Assembly (NCBI RefSeq): GCF_001293645.1
Contig: NZ_LBMD01000001.1
Span: forward strand, 186,001-250,000
Source: Bacillus sp. CHD6a
Lineage (GTDB): Bacteria > Bacillota > Bacilli > Bacillales > Bacillaceae_I
Reading direction: 5' to 3'
Length of the DNA: 64,000 nucleotides
The notes beneath the pieces are model-generated. The model did not search any database. It saw nothing but the letters and a program-made list of their open reading frames with translations, and had not been told where the DNA came from. The stretch's first letter is position 1. Each line of letters opens with the position of its first letter. Below, one piece after another: positions 26,189 through 35,040 of this stretch. Made by a program: the position numbers and the translations under genes.

Positions 26189-26204
26189 ATCTCGAATTAA
26201 AGAT
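26189..26204. promoter_or_regulatory. MhqR/MarR-like operator downstream of promoter
   Basis: ATCTCGAATTAAAGAT is an imperfect palindrome that differs at two positions from the ATCTCGAATTCGAGAT type operator known for the quinone-sensing MarR repressor MhqR. It lies just after the expected transcription start, where a bound repressor would block the gene. Confidence 0.5.
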
Positions 26205-26239
26205 ATATTACTAAATGAGAAACTGGGAGGAATATTATT

Positions 26240-26770
26240 ATGACTAAAACAGTTTGGAATGTTGACAAATCCCACAGCACAGTGGACTTTTCAGTGAAGC
26301 ACATGATGTTCGCTACAGTAAAAGGGGGATTTCATCAGTATGATGCAACAATCGTTGCAGATCCTACAGATTTAACAACTGCTGATATTGAGTTTGTTGT
26401 AGATGTAGCAAGTATTGATACGCGCAGTAGCGACCGTGATGCTCACCTTCGCTCTGGAGATTTCTTCGATGTTGATAATTATCCAAAAATGATTTTTAAA
26501 GCTACAACTATTGAAAAAACAGACGAAAACGAATACAACGTAACAGGAGATCTTACTCTGCGTGGTACGACAAAATCTGAAACATTCTCCGTACTATTCG
26601 AAGGAACTGGGCAAGATCCTTGGGGAAATGAAAAAGCAGGTTTTGCAGTAGAAGGAAAAATCAAGCGAAGTGACTATGGCTTGACATGGAATGCTCCGCT
26701 TGAAGCCGGTGGTGTACTTGTTGGGGATCAAATTAAGATAGCATTACAATTACAAGCTGCTAAAGGATAA
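26240..26770 (+). CDS. YceI family lipid/isoprenoid-binding protein
   Basis: 176 residues of the YceI lipocalin-like beta-barrel family. Features are WNVDKSHSTVDFSVKHMMFATVKGGF (start of the barrel), ASIDTRSSDRDAHLRSGDFFDVDNYP, and the DYGLTWNAPLEAGGVLVGDQIKI end. YceI proteins bind polyisoprenoid quinones or similar lipids; the E. coli member is secreted but this one has no signal peptide, so it is probably cytoplasmic. GGGAGGA precedes the ATG. The gene has a consensus SigA promoter and a candidate MarR-type operator that would fit quinone or electrophile stress control. It is one of few plus-strand genes here. Confidence 0.93.
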   Translation: MTKTVWNVDKSHSTVDFSVKHMMFATVKGGFHQYDATIVADPTDLTTADIEFVVDVASIDTRSSDRDAHLRSGDFFDVDNYPKMIFKATTIEKTDENEYNVTGDLTLRGTTKSETFSVLFEGTGQDPWGNEKAGFAVEGKIKRSDYGLTWNAPLEAGGVLVGDQIKIALQLQAAKG

Positions 26771-26777
26771 ATAAGAT

Positions 26778-26818
26778 AAAAAGGGAATTGCGAAAAGACA
26801 TACGCAATTTCCCTTTTT
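26778..26818. terminator. Bidirectional terminator between yceI and DUF1871 genes
   Basis: Fifteen-bp stem (26778-26792 with 26803-26818, one bulged T) flanked by A-run on the left and T-run on the right, so it can stop both converging genes. Confidence 0.88.
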
Positions 26819-26821
26819 GGA

Positions 26822-27100
26822 TTATTTTTTAAATTCTTCCCAAATTAAAACCGCTACTTGCAAGCATGTTATAGAGGGGAAATCAGTGGAAAAAGAAGCG
26901 TCCATAAACTGTTTAATATACCTTGCTAATTCGTCTACTGAATCAACTCCATCTAGCGCATCTACAATTTTATCAATTTGATTTCGGTACCTACTTTCCT
27001 CCGCACCCATTGCAAGAAGGTCCATCGGATCCCATTCATTGATAATCTCGCTGACGATTTCTTGTTTTTTTATCTTAGACACACCAATAAAACTTTCCAT
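26822..27100 (-). CDS. DUF1871 family protein
   Basis: 92 residues with no membrane segment or signal. It is helical and acidic; the pattern IVSEIINEWDPMDLLAMGAEESRYRNQID and the following LDGVDSVDELARYIK matches DUF1871, a family that includes B. subtilis YugE. Its function is unknown. The gene follows the PBP gene by 18 bp on the same strand and ends at a bidirectional terminator, so the two are probably co-transcribed, which need not mean a shared task. Confidence 0.78.
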   Translation of the reverse strand: MESFIGVSKIKKQEIVSEIINEWDPMDLLAMGAEESRYRNQIDKIVDALDGVDSVDELARYIKQFMDASFSTDFPSITCLQVAVLIWEEFKK

Positions 27101-27118
27101 CTATAACACCTGCCCTAG

Positions 27119-29098
27119 TTAGTTTGAAAGAGCCTCATAAAATTTGTTCGTCAATTCTATTGTGTATCTGCTTCCACCTCTGTCAATCACATTCTCAATC
27201 AACATAGCTGTCAAAAATGTCGGATTCTTTTGATCGTAAGAAACCCATAATCCGTTTTCTAATCTTTCTTTTTTGTTAATCTCAGCAGTACCTGTCTTCC
27301 CTGCAATCTCACGTCCAGGTACATTTGCCACATTGGACTTTCCTTCCGTAACCGTCTTTCTAAGATTGTCTTGAAGAAGTTTAGCGTTTTCAGGCGACAC
27401 AATATTCTTCCATACTTCAGAAGTTTCTTTTTCCAGCAGCAATGGCTTCATCATTGACCCGTCATTTACCACCCCTCCATAAATGCTTGCCAGGTGTACG
27501 ATGTTCAATAAGATTTCGCCTTGTCCATAAGCGGTATGGGCCAATAGGACTTCATTGTCGAAAGATCCCGTGTTCGAAATTTGAGAATCGCTTACTGGAG
27601 GATACGCAAAAGGAAGTTCTTCTCCAATTCCTAATTTCGCTAACCCTTCCTCAAAATCCTTTTTTCCAATATCTATTGCAGCTTTTGCGAAGTATATATT
27701 GTCTGAGTTGTTCAAACCACTTCTTAAGTCGACTTGTGTATCATCTACATACACTCTGGTTACTTTGCTGCCCCCGATATCCCATTGCTTGTCAGGGATG
27801 TCATATTGGTGGTTCGGATCAAGTTTGCCGCTTTCCAAACCGATTATTGAAGTAAGGAGTTTCATGGTGGAGCCTGGGGAATACGTAGCACGGAAGCGAT
27901 TTTCACTAGCCATGATCCCCGCTTCCTTTAATTCATCCAGCCTTTTTTCCTTGCTCAGTGAAGTTCCCATAGTAAAAGTGTTTGGGTCATATGCCGGGGT
28001 ACTCACAAGACTTAATACCTTTCCGGTACTAGGGTCAATGGTAGCTGCTTGACCTGCATCATCTTTCATGACATCATACAACTTCTGTTGCATGTTCGCA
28101 TCTATAGTCAATGTAATGTCTTTACCACGTTCTGGCTCTGTTCTTGCAATTGTTTTTTCTGTGCCGTCTTCTTTTACTTGGGTTACTTCCAAGCCTTTAT
28201 TGCCTTTTAATTCCTTTTCGTATAATCCTTCAATCCCGGTAACACCTAATCTATCACCCTGCGCGTATCCCTCAAAGTCTTTTAAATCCTGTGCAGTAGC
28301 CTCAGCTATATAGCCTACTAAATGAGCTGTTGCCTCTGCAAATGGATAAACACGTTCTATCGACCTTCCATTTGTAACTCCTTCGATTTCAATTACTTGT
28401 AACACCAAATCCCTCTCGTCTTCTCGGAAATCTTTGATAGGCATGGCATAATGAGGCTGGGCCCAGCTTAACGTATAAAGACTTGTTATTTCTTCTTCTG
28501 ACATATCAATCATCTCAGCAAGTTTTGTTAAATCTCTTTCTGCATTAAACTCACCTGGAACAATTTGCAGATTCATCACTTCCTCATTAGCAGCAAGCTT
28601 GTTCCCCTTGCTGTCTAAGATCTCACCCCGAGTTGCTTTGGTGTACTCGATCTCAAATTCATCTGTCAAATCATATTCTGGAAAAATAAAACTTGGTTGC
28701 CACTGAATATACCACTGTTCGTTTTCTTCTTCATCTAGCACTTTATCCATGACAAAATTCACTTCGTAATCTATTTTTCTAGCAAATGTGTCATATGTGA
28801 TCTTACCTGGAATAGTGACGGTTTCTTGTTCTTCCCACTCAACTTCTTGATCCAACACTTCTATTTTTAAATTTTCCATTTCAAATAGGTCATAGACTTC
28901 TTTATGCTTTTCTTCAAAAAGTTGCAGTGGTACGTTTTCTTTTGATTCCAATTGGAGATATTCTTCATACATGTTAGAGAAATCTTGTTCCTCCCATGTT
29001 GTTATATAGTCGTTTAATACATCATAAGGATTGACGGGTTCTTTTTGACACCCGGCTAGTATCATCAACATGACTATCATAAAAACTATCTTTTTCAT
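27119..29098 (-). CDS. pbpC: Class B penicillin-binding lipoprotein, PBP3/MecA type
   Basis: 659 residues; a cell-wall transpeptidase anchored outside the membrane. A lipoprotein signal ends in LAGC (Cys17). The N-terminal domain (about 25-145) matches the NTF2-like MecA_N region, followed by the dimerisation domain and the transpeptidase domain with SPGSTMK (nucleophile Ser410), SDN (465-467) and KTGT (601-604). This arrangement is that of B. subtilis PBP3 (PbpC) and staphylococcal PBP2a, forms with low affinity for some beta-lactams; affinity here cannot be read from sequence. The ATG at 29098 is chosen to start the lipoprotein signal; four more codons upstream are open. Confidence 0.93.
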   Translation of the reverse strand: MKKIVFMIVMLMILAGCQKEPVNPYDVLNDYITTWEEQDFSNMYEEYLQLESKENVPLQLFEEKHKEVYDLFEMENLKIEVLDQEVEWEEQETVTIPGKITYDTFARKIDYEVNFVMDKVLDEEENEQWYIQWQPSFIFPEYDLTDEFEIEYTKATRGEILDSKGNKLAANEEVMNLQIVPGEFNAERDLTKLAEMIDMSEEEITSLYTLSWAQPHYAMPIKDFREDERDLVLQVIEIEGVTNGRSIERVYPFAEATAHLVGYIAEATAQDLKDFEGYAQGDRLGVTGIEGLYEKELKGNKGLEVTQVKEDGTEKTIARTEPERGKDITLTIDANMQQKLYDVMKDDAGQAATIDPSTGKVLSLVSTPAYDPNTFTMGTSLSKEKRLDELKEAGIMASENRFRATYSPGSTMKLLTSIIGLESGKLDPNHQYDIPDKQWDIGGSKVTRVYVDDTQVDLRSGLNNSDNIYFAKAAIDIGKKDFEEGLAKLGIGEELPFAYPPVSDSQISNTGSFDNEVLLAHTAYGQGEILLNIVHLASIYGGVVNDGSMMKPLLLEKETSEVWKNIVSPENAKLLQDNLRKTVTEGKSNVANVPGREIAGKTGTAEINKKERLENGLWVSYDQKNPTFLTAMLIENVIDRGGSRYTIELTNKFYEALSN

Positions 29099-29288
29099 TG
29101 AAGCCCCCACCCTCTCTTGTCCGTTTAGTTTAAGGATACATGAATTTCCAATTTGATAAAAGGAAAATGATTCTATTGTTTCTTGGAATAGCCAGCCCCC
29201 ATACCTTTTTAAGAGTTACGTCTTGTTGTTAATTCTTCATGTAGACTTCTCGCTATGATACCAATAGCAAACAAAAAAACTGCTTGAA

Positions 29289-29412
29289 ATTGTCTTCATC
29301 CAACCTATGATAACAATCTCAACTTAAAAATTTACTCAAAATTGTCTTCATCCACCTTATGATGACAATCTCAACTTAGAAATCTTCTCATGATTGTCTT
29401 CATGCCTAAATC
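29289..29412. repeat. 52-bp tandem repeats carrying hairpins
   Basis: ATTGTCTTCA recurs at 29289, 29341 and 29393, exactly 52 bp apart; copies 1 and 2 are full and closely similar, copy 3 is partial. Each full copy holds an inverted repeat, ATTGTCTTCAT with ATGATGACAAT (copy 2, one mismatch) around a 7-nt centre. The block fills much of the 424-bp gap between the PBP and LLM-monooxygenase genes; no coding sequence is seen in the gap. Function unknown. Confidence 0.85.
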
Positions 29413-29473
29413 TAGATGATCAAAGCTAACAATAATTAGACGAATCTCAATAACTACTTGTTCCTAATAAAAC

Positions 29474-29502
29474 AAAAACCCCTACTCAAAAAAGTAGAGG
29501 TC
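29474..29502 (-). terminator. Terminator of LLM monooxygenase gene
   Basis: On the minus strand CCTCTACT pairs with AGTAGGGG (one G-U pair) around TTTTTG, then TTTTTG. It lies 20 bp after the stop. Confidence 0.75.
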
Positions 29503-29522
29503 AAAATATAAATATCTGTCTT

Positions 29523-30527
29523 TTATTGTCCAAACCAGGCATCTGCCAAAATCTGATAAGATTTCAACCTTGCCTGCTGATCATATACATGAGTATTCAC
29601 AATGAGTTCGTCTGCTTGTGTTTCTTCAAGTATTGCGGAAAGCTTTTTCCTAACTGTTTCTGCATTCCCTGTAACGGTATATTTCAACTGTTGTGCAACC
29701 ACATGTTTCTCGTACTCACTCCAAAGGGAGTCCATATCTTCCACTGGTGGTTTCAGTTGGCCTGGATTTCCACGGATCAGATTAAGGAATTGTTGCTGAA
29801 TGGAGGTCGCTAAATACTCCGCTTCCTCATCACTTTCTGCAGCAATTACGTTCACGCCAATTATGGCATACGGCTTGTCCAAATGCTCAGATGGTTTAAA
29901 GGAACTGCGATAGATTTGAAGTGCAGGCAGCGTATAGTCTGGTGAAAAATGACTGGCAAATGCAAATGGCAGTCCTTGTTCTGCAGAAAGCTTTGCGCTG
30001 AATCCGCTTGAGCCGAGCAACCAAATTGGAACATCCAATCCTTCTCCGGGAACCGCTTTTACTCTTGTGGTTCCATCAGGGTGAAAATAAGAACGTAATT
30101 CCGCTAACTGGTTAGGGAAATCCTCTCCTCCTGTTCGACGTTCCCGTCTAAGTGCCGCCGCAGTCAGTTGGTCACTTCCTGGTGCCCGGCCGAGGCCAAG
30201 GTCAATTCTCCCAGGATATAAGGATTCTAATGTTCCAAACTGTTCTGCAATGACAAGTGGGGCATGATTTGGTAGCATAATGCCTCCGGACCCGACCCTT
30301 ATCGTCTTTGTTGCACCGGCTATATGGCCGATTACTACAGAAGTAGCGGAGCTTGCAATTCCTCTCATGTTATGGTGCTCGGCAAGCCAATAGCGGGTAA
30401 ATCCTAGCCTTTCCACATGCTTTGCAAGTTCCACACTATTTTGAAAAGATGTTTGAGCAGTACTTCCTTCTACAATTGGAGCCAGATCCAAGACAGATAA
30501 TGGTACCTGGTTATTTCTAACGGTCAT
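29523..30527 (-). CDS. LLM-class flavin-dependent monooxygenase
   Basis: 334 residues of the bacterial luciferase-like family, MsnO8/YceB type. Typical blocks are [13 protein letters not shown] (8-20), [20 protein letters not shown] (about 45-64), [20 protein letters not shown] and [15 protein letters not shown]. These enzymes use FMNH2 from a separate reductase; substrate unknown. Only 16 bp separate it from the upstream M20 amidohydrolase gene, so they form an operon, as in many sulfur or amino-acid salvage clusters, but no transporter accompanies them here. AAGGAAG precedes the ATG. Confidence 0.88.
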   Translation of the reverse strand: MTVRNNQVPLSVLDLAPIVEGSTAQTSFQNSVELAKHVERLGFTRYWLAEHHNMRGIASSATSVVIGHIAGATKTIRVGSGGIMLPNHAPLVIAEQFGTLESLYPGRIDLGLGRAPGSDQLTAAALRRERRTGGEDFPNQLAELRSYFHPDGTTRVKAVPGEGLDVPIWLLGSSGFSAKLSAEQGLPFAFASHFSPDYTLPALQIYRSSFKPSEHLDKPYAIIGVNVIAAESDEEAEYLATSIQQQFLNLIRGNPGQLKPPVEDMDSLWSEYEKHVVAQQLKYTVTGNAETVRKKLSAILEETQADELIVNTHVYDQQARLKSYQILADAWFGQ

Positions 30528-30543
30528 TCTAAATCTTCCTTTC

Positions 30544-31713
30544 TTATTTTGGAGCCTTCTCGAACTCTTCTTTTACTTTAGTTAACAGCTCTTGTTTGGT
30601 TAAAAGTTCGTGAGCGGTCGATGCCATTGCTTTAGCTCCAAGGATCATTGCCTCTTTTCCCTGATCACTCAATGCCGCATCACGAAATTCAGTGGTATGA
30701 CAACTATATAATTCATTACAAATTTTAATGTAAGGATGGATAGACGGAACTACTAAACTTACATTTCCCATATCCAATGAACCAGATCCGTCCCTATTTT
30801 CTATAATCTCTTCAGATGGCACTCCAAGCGATATCAGCTGATTGGTAAAGACATCGGACAGTGTTTCATTTGTAACCATGTTATCGTAGGATAATTCATA
30901 GTTGGACATCTTCATTGTTGCACCGGTCATCATCGCTGCGCCTTCTGCTATAGATTTCACTTTTTCTACCAATTCATTCACATAACTGCGTGTTTTGGCA
31001 CGAATGTAAAATTGCGCAACAGCATAATCTGGCACCACGTTTGCAGCTTTTCCGCCTTCAGGGATGATGCCATGAATTCGTGTATCACTAGTAACATGTT
31101 GTCTTAGTGCATTAATACCGTTAAATGTATGAATCACAGCATCTAGTGCATTAATTCCTTTTTCAGGATTTGCCGCTGCATGAGCAGGTTTCCCGAAGAA
31201 TTCAAATTGGATAGCATCCATCGCAAGCGAGGAACCGCTTTTCACATAGGAATGCAGCGGATGGACCATCATGGCAACATCCAGTTTATCAAATACACCT
31301 TGCTCAGCCATTGTCACCTTGCCGCCTTTGGTTTCTTCGGCAGGAGTCCCATATACAATAACTTTGCCTCCCGTTTCTTCTAACACTTTACTTGTGGCAA
31401 TGCCGGCTGCTATCCCCATCGTCCCTATTAAATTATGACCACAAGCATGCCCGATCTCAGGTAGTGCGTCATATTCACACATAAATCCGATGGTTGGACC
31501 AGGTTTCCCACTGTCAAATACAGCCTCAAATGCAGTGGCCAACCCACAAGTGCCCAGTTCAACTTCAAAGTCATGTTCAGAGAGTTTATCTGTAAGAGCT
31601 TTTGATGATTTGTACTCCTCATGTCCTAGTTCAGGGTTTTGACCTATATATGTACTAATCTCAAAAAAATCATTTTTATGCGATTCAAGGAAATCTGTTA
31701 TGATCTGTTTCAT
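30544..31713 (-). CDS. M20 family amidohydrolase/peptidase
   Basis: 389 residues of the M20D subfamily (AbgB-like, p-aminobenzoyl-glutamate or N-acyl amino acid hydrolases). The zinc-site motifs are [18 protein letters not shown] (about 97-114), PAEETKGGK (about 136-144) and the C-terminal TTEFRD-type region with a His (CHTTEF). The internal lid or dimerisation domain begins at [21 protein letters not shown]. Cytoplasmic. It heads an operon with the LLM monooxygenase. A role in removing an N-acyl group after uptake of a small conjugate is likely; the substrate cannot be told. Confidence 0.88.
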   Translation of the reverse strand: MKQIITDFLESHKNDFFEISTYIGQNPELGHEEYKSSKALTDKLSEHDFEVELGTCGLATAFEAVFDSGKPGPTIGFMCEYDALPEIGHACGHNLIGTMGIAAGIATSKVLEETGGKVIVYGTPAEETKGGKVTMAEQGVFDKLDVAMMVHPLHSYVKSGSSLAMDAIQFEFFGKPAHAAANPEKGINALDAVIHTFNGINALRQHVTSDTRIHGIIPEGGKAANVVPDYAVAQFYIRAKTRSYVNELVEKVKSIAEGAAMMTGATMKMSNYELSYDNMVTNETLSDVFTNQLISLGVPSEEIIENRDGSGSLDMGNVSLVVPSIHPYIKICNELYSCHTTEFRDAALSDQGKEAMILGAKAMASTAHELLTKQELLTKVKEEFEKAPK

Positions 31714-31796
31714 TAATTAATCCCCTTTGGACAATTTATTTAGTGAATGGAAATATAGTAACATGAAGTTTCTTCAAATAATAATTATTTGCCTCC

Positions 31797-31836
31797 TAAA
31801 AGGAAAGGGAGCTCTCCATATAATAGAAGCTCCCTC
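31797..31836 (-). terminator. Terminator of old yellow enzyme gene
   Basis: GGGAGCT / AGCTCCC arms (31807-31813 and 31828-31834) extended by A-T and wobble pairs, then on the minus strand TTTCCTTTT. It begins 5 bp after the stop. Confidence 0.82.
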
Positions 31837-31840
31837 TTCC

Positions 31841-33064
31841 TTATACTCTTCTCATTTGAAAAACATCTAAACCGTTTTTCCATAGCGTCTGCAGTAGAGC
31901 CACCTTTGGGGAAAGTTCTGGTTTTGGTTCCTTGCCCTTTCCGATTCTCTCTAATTGATTACTATACCAAGTCAATTCAAGCATAGCTGTTTGATCCACT
32001 AATTTAATGCCTGTCTTTCTAGGTACTAGTTCGATAGATTCCCTTTTCCCTTGTAGAAGCTCTTTAGGAAGGTAAGGATAGACGGCCATCGGACGAGCTA
32101 ATCCCACCATAGATGTTGCTCCTTCAAGGACTGCATCCTTCATTCCGCTTAACGTTCTGAATCCTCCTGTTACTACAAGGGGGGCTTTTGATACTTTCCT
32201 AGCTTCTGCTGCAAATTCAAGAAAATACGCTTCCCTTCTTTTGGTGCTCTCTTTTACATTCAGCCCTGTCATTTGTGGGCTTTCATAGGACCCCCCAGAG
32301 ATTTCTATCAAGTCTATTCCCAAGCTATCCAATTCTTTTATTACCTTTAAGGCTTCTTCTTCTGTAAATCCTGCTTTCATAAAGTCTGCAGAATTAAGCT
32401 TAACACCAATAGGGAACGAGGCACCAACTTCTTCTCGAACCCTTTTATAGATCTCCAAGAGAAATCTCATACGGTTTTCAAGTGAACCTCCCCATTTGTC
32501 ATTCCTTTTATTGTGTCTCGGTGATAAAAATTGACTAATAAGATAACCATGGGCACCATGGAGTTGAATTCCTGTAAATCCTGCTTTCTTGGCAATTTTG
32601 GCTGTGTTGGCAAATCGTTGAATGATATTAATTATTTCTTCTTCTTGCAATTCTCTCGCAACAGGGAAGTAACGTTGGAGCTTTAGATCAAACTCGACTT
32701 TGGATGGGGCTACTGCTTCTTTCACTATTCCTTTAAACACCTGTTTGCCTGGATGGTTAATTTGCATCCATAGGTGAGTCCCATTCTTTGTTCCTGCCTT
32801 TGCCCAACTCTTCAATAAATTTAGATCCTTTTCATTTTCCACTACTACGTTCCTGGGTTCACCAAGTGCACGTTTGTCGACCATGACATTGCCTGTCACA
32901 ACAATGCCTGCTTCACTTTCTGCCCAAGTTTCATAGAGACGAACTAGTTTTTGTGTGGGTCTATTGTGTTCGTCTGCCATCCCTTCGCTCATCGCGGCCT
33001 TAAAGAATCTGTTTTTTATTTCAATCCCATTTGGCAGCAACAATTTGTCATGTAACTGTGCCAT
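31841..33064 (-). CDS. NADH:flavin oxidoreductase, old yellow enzyme family
   Basis: 407 residues with an FMN-binding TIM barrel. Typical features are KNRFFKAAMSEGMAD (about 17-31), LWMQINHPGKQ with the gln/his FMN contacts, IQLHGAHGYLISQFLSPRHNKR (about 178-199) with the substrate-binding His pair region, and RMRFLLEIYKRVREEVG. There is no C-terminal FeS/FAD domain, so it is the short class rather than a 2,4-dienoyl-CoA reductase. These enzymes reduce activated double bonds and electrophiles. Single gene with its own terminator. Confidence 0.9.
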   Translation of the reverse strand: MAQLHDKLLLPNGIEIKNRFFKAAMSEGMADEHNRPTQKLVRLYETWAESEAGIVVTGNVMVDKRALGEPRNVVVENEKDLNLLKSWAKAGTKNGTHLWMQINHPGKQVFKGIVKEAVAPSKVEFDLKLQRYFPVARELQEEEIINIIQRFANTAKIAKKAGFTGIQLHGAHGYLISQFLSPRHNKRNDKWGGSLENRMRFLLEIYKRVREEVGASFPIGVKLNSADFMKAGFTEEEALKVIKELDSLGIDLIEISGGSYESPQMTGLNVKESTKRREAYFLEFAAEARKVSKAPLVVTGGFRTLSGMKDAVLEGATSMVGLARPMAVYPYLPKELLQGKRESIELVPRKTGIKLVDQTAMLELTWYSNQLERIGKGKEPKPELSPKVALLQTLWKNGLDVFQMRRV

Positions 33065-33099
33065 TCTTTTTCCTCCCCTATGCTTGTCCTAATATGGAT

Positions 33100-33132
33100 A
33101 TGAAAAAATGGTTGGAAAAACACTCCAACCAT
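33100..33132 (-). terminator. Terminator of yjcZ-type gene
   Basis: Perfect 8-bp stem TGGTTGGA / TCCAACCA (33109-33116, 33124-33131) followed on the minus strand by TTTTTTC. Confidence 0.87.
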
Positions 33133-33149
33133 TCACTCTATTTGTTAAA

Positions 33150-33242
33150 TTAGTATCTTAACGCACCCGCACCCGCGATAATCAAAATAATGAAAAGCAC
33201 TACAATCAGCGCAAAGCCTCCACCATAATTTCCACCTGACAT
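33150..33242 (-). CDS. YjcZ family sporulation-type small protein, 30 residues
   Basis: A 30-residue hydrophobic protein too short for most gene callers: it starts MSGGNYGGGF, continues as one membrane helix rich in Ile, Leu and Val, and ends AGAGALRY. This Gly-rich N terminus plus single helix is typical of the YjcZ family of tiny Bacillus proteins, many made during sporulation. AAGGAGG lies 8 nt before the ATG, and a strong terminator follows, so it is a complete transcription unit. Function unknown. Confidence 0.9.
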   Translation of the reverse strand: MSGGNYGGGFALIVVLFIILIIAGAGALRY

Positions 33243-33328
33243 ACAATTCCCTCCTTCACGTAGACTACAATACAATTTATGCATGATACACGTCCAACGT
33301 ATAGGCTAAGGAATGTTTTTTCAGTGAA

Positions 33329-34558
33329 TTAAGCCCAATTTCCTTGACGGAATAATGGAACCCTTTCTCCATCTTTTGTAATTCCATCAATATCCATGTC
33401 ACTTGATCCAATCATGAAATCAACATGGGTAATGCTTGAATTCGCCCCAGCTGCTTCAAGCTCTTCTTCTGACATCATTTTGCCACCTTCAAGTGCGAAT
33501 GAATACGCGTTTCCAATCGCCAAATGATGCGATGCATTTTCATCAAATAACGTGTTATAGAAGATAAGATTTGTGTTGGAGATTGGAGAGTCATGTGGCA
33601 CAAGTGCTACTTCCCCTAAAAAGTGTGACCCTTCATCCGTATCAATCAACTTTTGTAGTGTTTCATAGCCTTCTTCCGCTTCAAAAGAGACAATTCTTCC
33701 CTTCTCAAAAGTGATGGAAAATTTATCAATCATGTTTCCACCGTAGTTCAATGGCTTGGAACTACTTACGGTACCGTTGACTCCTGTTTTAAGTGGAGTG
33801 GTAAAGACTTCCTCGGTTGGCATGTTGGCTATAAAAGCAACCCCATTTTCGTTAATGCTTTCCGGTCCGATCCACACATGCTTTTCAGCTAATTCAATTG
33901 TCAAGTCTGTTCCTTCGGCTTTATAATGAAGGGATTTAAATTTCTTGTTGTTAAGGAAATCCACTTTCTCACTAAGTTTTTCCTTGTGGTCCATCCATGC
34001 TTGGACTGGATCCTCAAGATTTGCTCTTGTTGCATGGAAAATCGCTTCCCATAATTTATCTTCTTGCTCTTGCTCAGATAATTCCGGGAAAACTTTAGCA
34101 GCCCAGCCTTTAGAGGGAACAGCAACAATAGACCAACTAATTTTATCTGCCATAACCATTTTACGATAGCCTTTGCTTGCTTCACCTGCTGCTTTTTGTA
34201 AGTTTGCAATTTTTGAAGCATCTACCCCTCTTAACAAATCTGGATTCACGGAAGTAATTGCAAGCATTGCAGCTCCTTCTTCGTACGCTTTCTCTAGCAT
34301 TTCCGCTCTCCAACTAGGGAAATATTCAAATGATTCATCCGGTGCTTTATCGTAGCGTATTCTTGTCACTTGCTCATCGGTCCATTCAATTTGAACGAGT
34401 TTTGCTCCTGCTTCATATGCTTTTTTCGTTACAAGCCTAACAAAAGGTGCTGTTGCAATGTCAGCGTTTACAATTAGTGTTTGGCCTTTTTGAACATTCA
34501 CTCCAACTTTGACGGCAAGTTCAGCGTATTTTTCCATAGTTGTGTATAGATTACTCAT
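33329..34558 (-). CDS. ampS: M29 family aminopeptidase (AmpS type)
   Basis: 409 residues of the thermophilic-type metallo-aminopeptidase family M29 (AmpS/PepS). Matching features are KYAELAVKVGVNVQKGQTL at the start, EWTDEQVTRIRYDKAPDE, NYGGNMIDKFSITFEKGRI, and near the C terminus ASHHLAIGNAYSFALEGG, SSITHVDFMIGSSDMDIDG, which carry the expected two-metal ligands (Glu, His, Asp). Cytoplasmic peptide turnover. The gene stands alone; the next 470 bp upstream hold a repeat element. Confidence 0.94.
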   Translation of the reverse strand: MSNLYTTMEKYAELAVKVGVNVQKGQTLIVNADIATAPFVRLVTKKAYEAGAKLVQIEWTDEQVTRIRYDKAPDESFEYFPSWRAEMLEKAYEEGAAMLAITSVNPDLLRGVDASKIANLQKAAGEASKGYRKMVMADKISWSIVAVPSKGWAAKVFPELSEQEQEDKLWEAIFHATRANLEDPVQAWMDHKEKLSEKVDFLNNKKFKSLHYKAEGTDLTIELAEKHVWIGPESINENGVAFIANMPTEEVFTTPLKTGVNGTVSSSKPLNYGGNMIDKFSITFEKGRIVSFEAEEGYETLQKLIDTDEGSHFLGEVALVPHDSPISNTNLIFYNTLFDENASHHLAIGNAYSFALEGGKMMSEEELEAAGANSSITHVDFMIGSSDMDIDGITKDGERVPLFRQGNWA

Positions 34559-34746
34559 TATGTATACCCCCTAAGATTTTTCCTATGTTCCCAAAAAATA
34601 TCATGTTCCCATTGATTTGTCTAGTTCTCTAGAGGAAAAAAGGCAGTAACCATAGTTGGTCCTGCCTAAAGGTTACATTCACTGGTAGTCACCGTTTCAG
34701 GTGCTGCGCTTACCGTGGACGGTACGTGAGACTCCACTGCAGGACT

Positions 34747-34905
34747 GAGGCCACTGAAAATGTCATTAATTTTTGAATTTTTTTATGCATCGCTGTTGAT
34801 TTCCTCAAATGGCTTCGATTTGCTAGGGGCACTGCTGGAGCCTTTTGCTCCAATCACCAGCTAGGAATCATAAAAACTTTACGTTATCAGTTTTTCAGTG
34901 GCCTC
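34747..34905. repeat. Dispersed palindromic element, copy 1
   Basis: 159 bp bounded by inverted ends GAGGCCACTGAAAA (34747-34760) and TTTTTCAGTGGCCTC (34891-34905). Inside are blocks shared with copy 2 at 54560: CGCTGTTGATTTCC, CTAGGGGCACTGCTGGAGCC and AATCACCAGCTAGGAATCAT. A further shared block (CTCCCTCAGGAGTCTTCGC) follows outside the right end at about 34939. No coding sequence. The whole gap 34559-35031 otherwise holds only the ampS upstream region, including an inverted GTAACC...GGTTAC. Confidence 0.85.
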
Positions 34906-35012
34906 GCAGGACTTTAGGGTCCCCTCCTAGCGCTATCTCCCTCAGGAGTCTTCGCACTTTACACGGCGATCAACTACAGAATTTCATTATTTTTAGCTTT
35001 GTCTACACACTG

Positions 35013-35040
35013 AAAGCATAGAGAGTGGACTCTATGCTTT
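35013..35040 (-). terminator. Hairpin terminator at end of dat
   Basis: Perfect 10-bp stem AAAGCATAGA / TCTATGCTTT (35013-35022, 35031-35040) overlapping the dat stop codon; the tail has few U residues, so strength is uncertain. Confidence 0.6.

Noticed and set aside
29289-29412. CRISPR array of 52-bp period
   Set aside because: The whole 52-bp unit is repeated, not a constant repeat with unique spacers, and there are only two full copies.
34747-34905. Insertion sequence
   Set aside because: Inverted ends are present but the core has no transposase frame and no clear target-site duplication.
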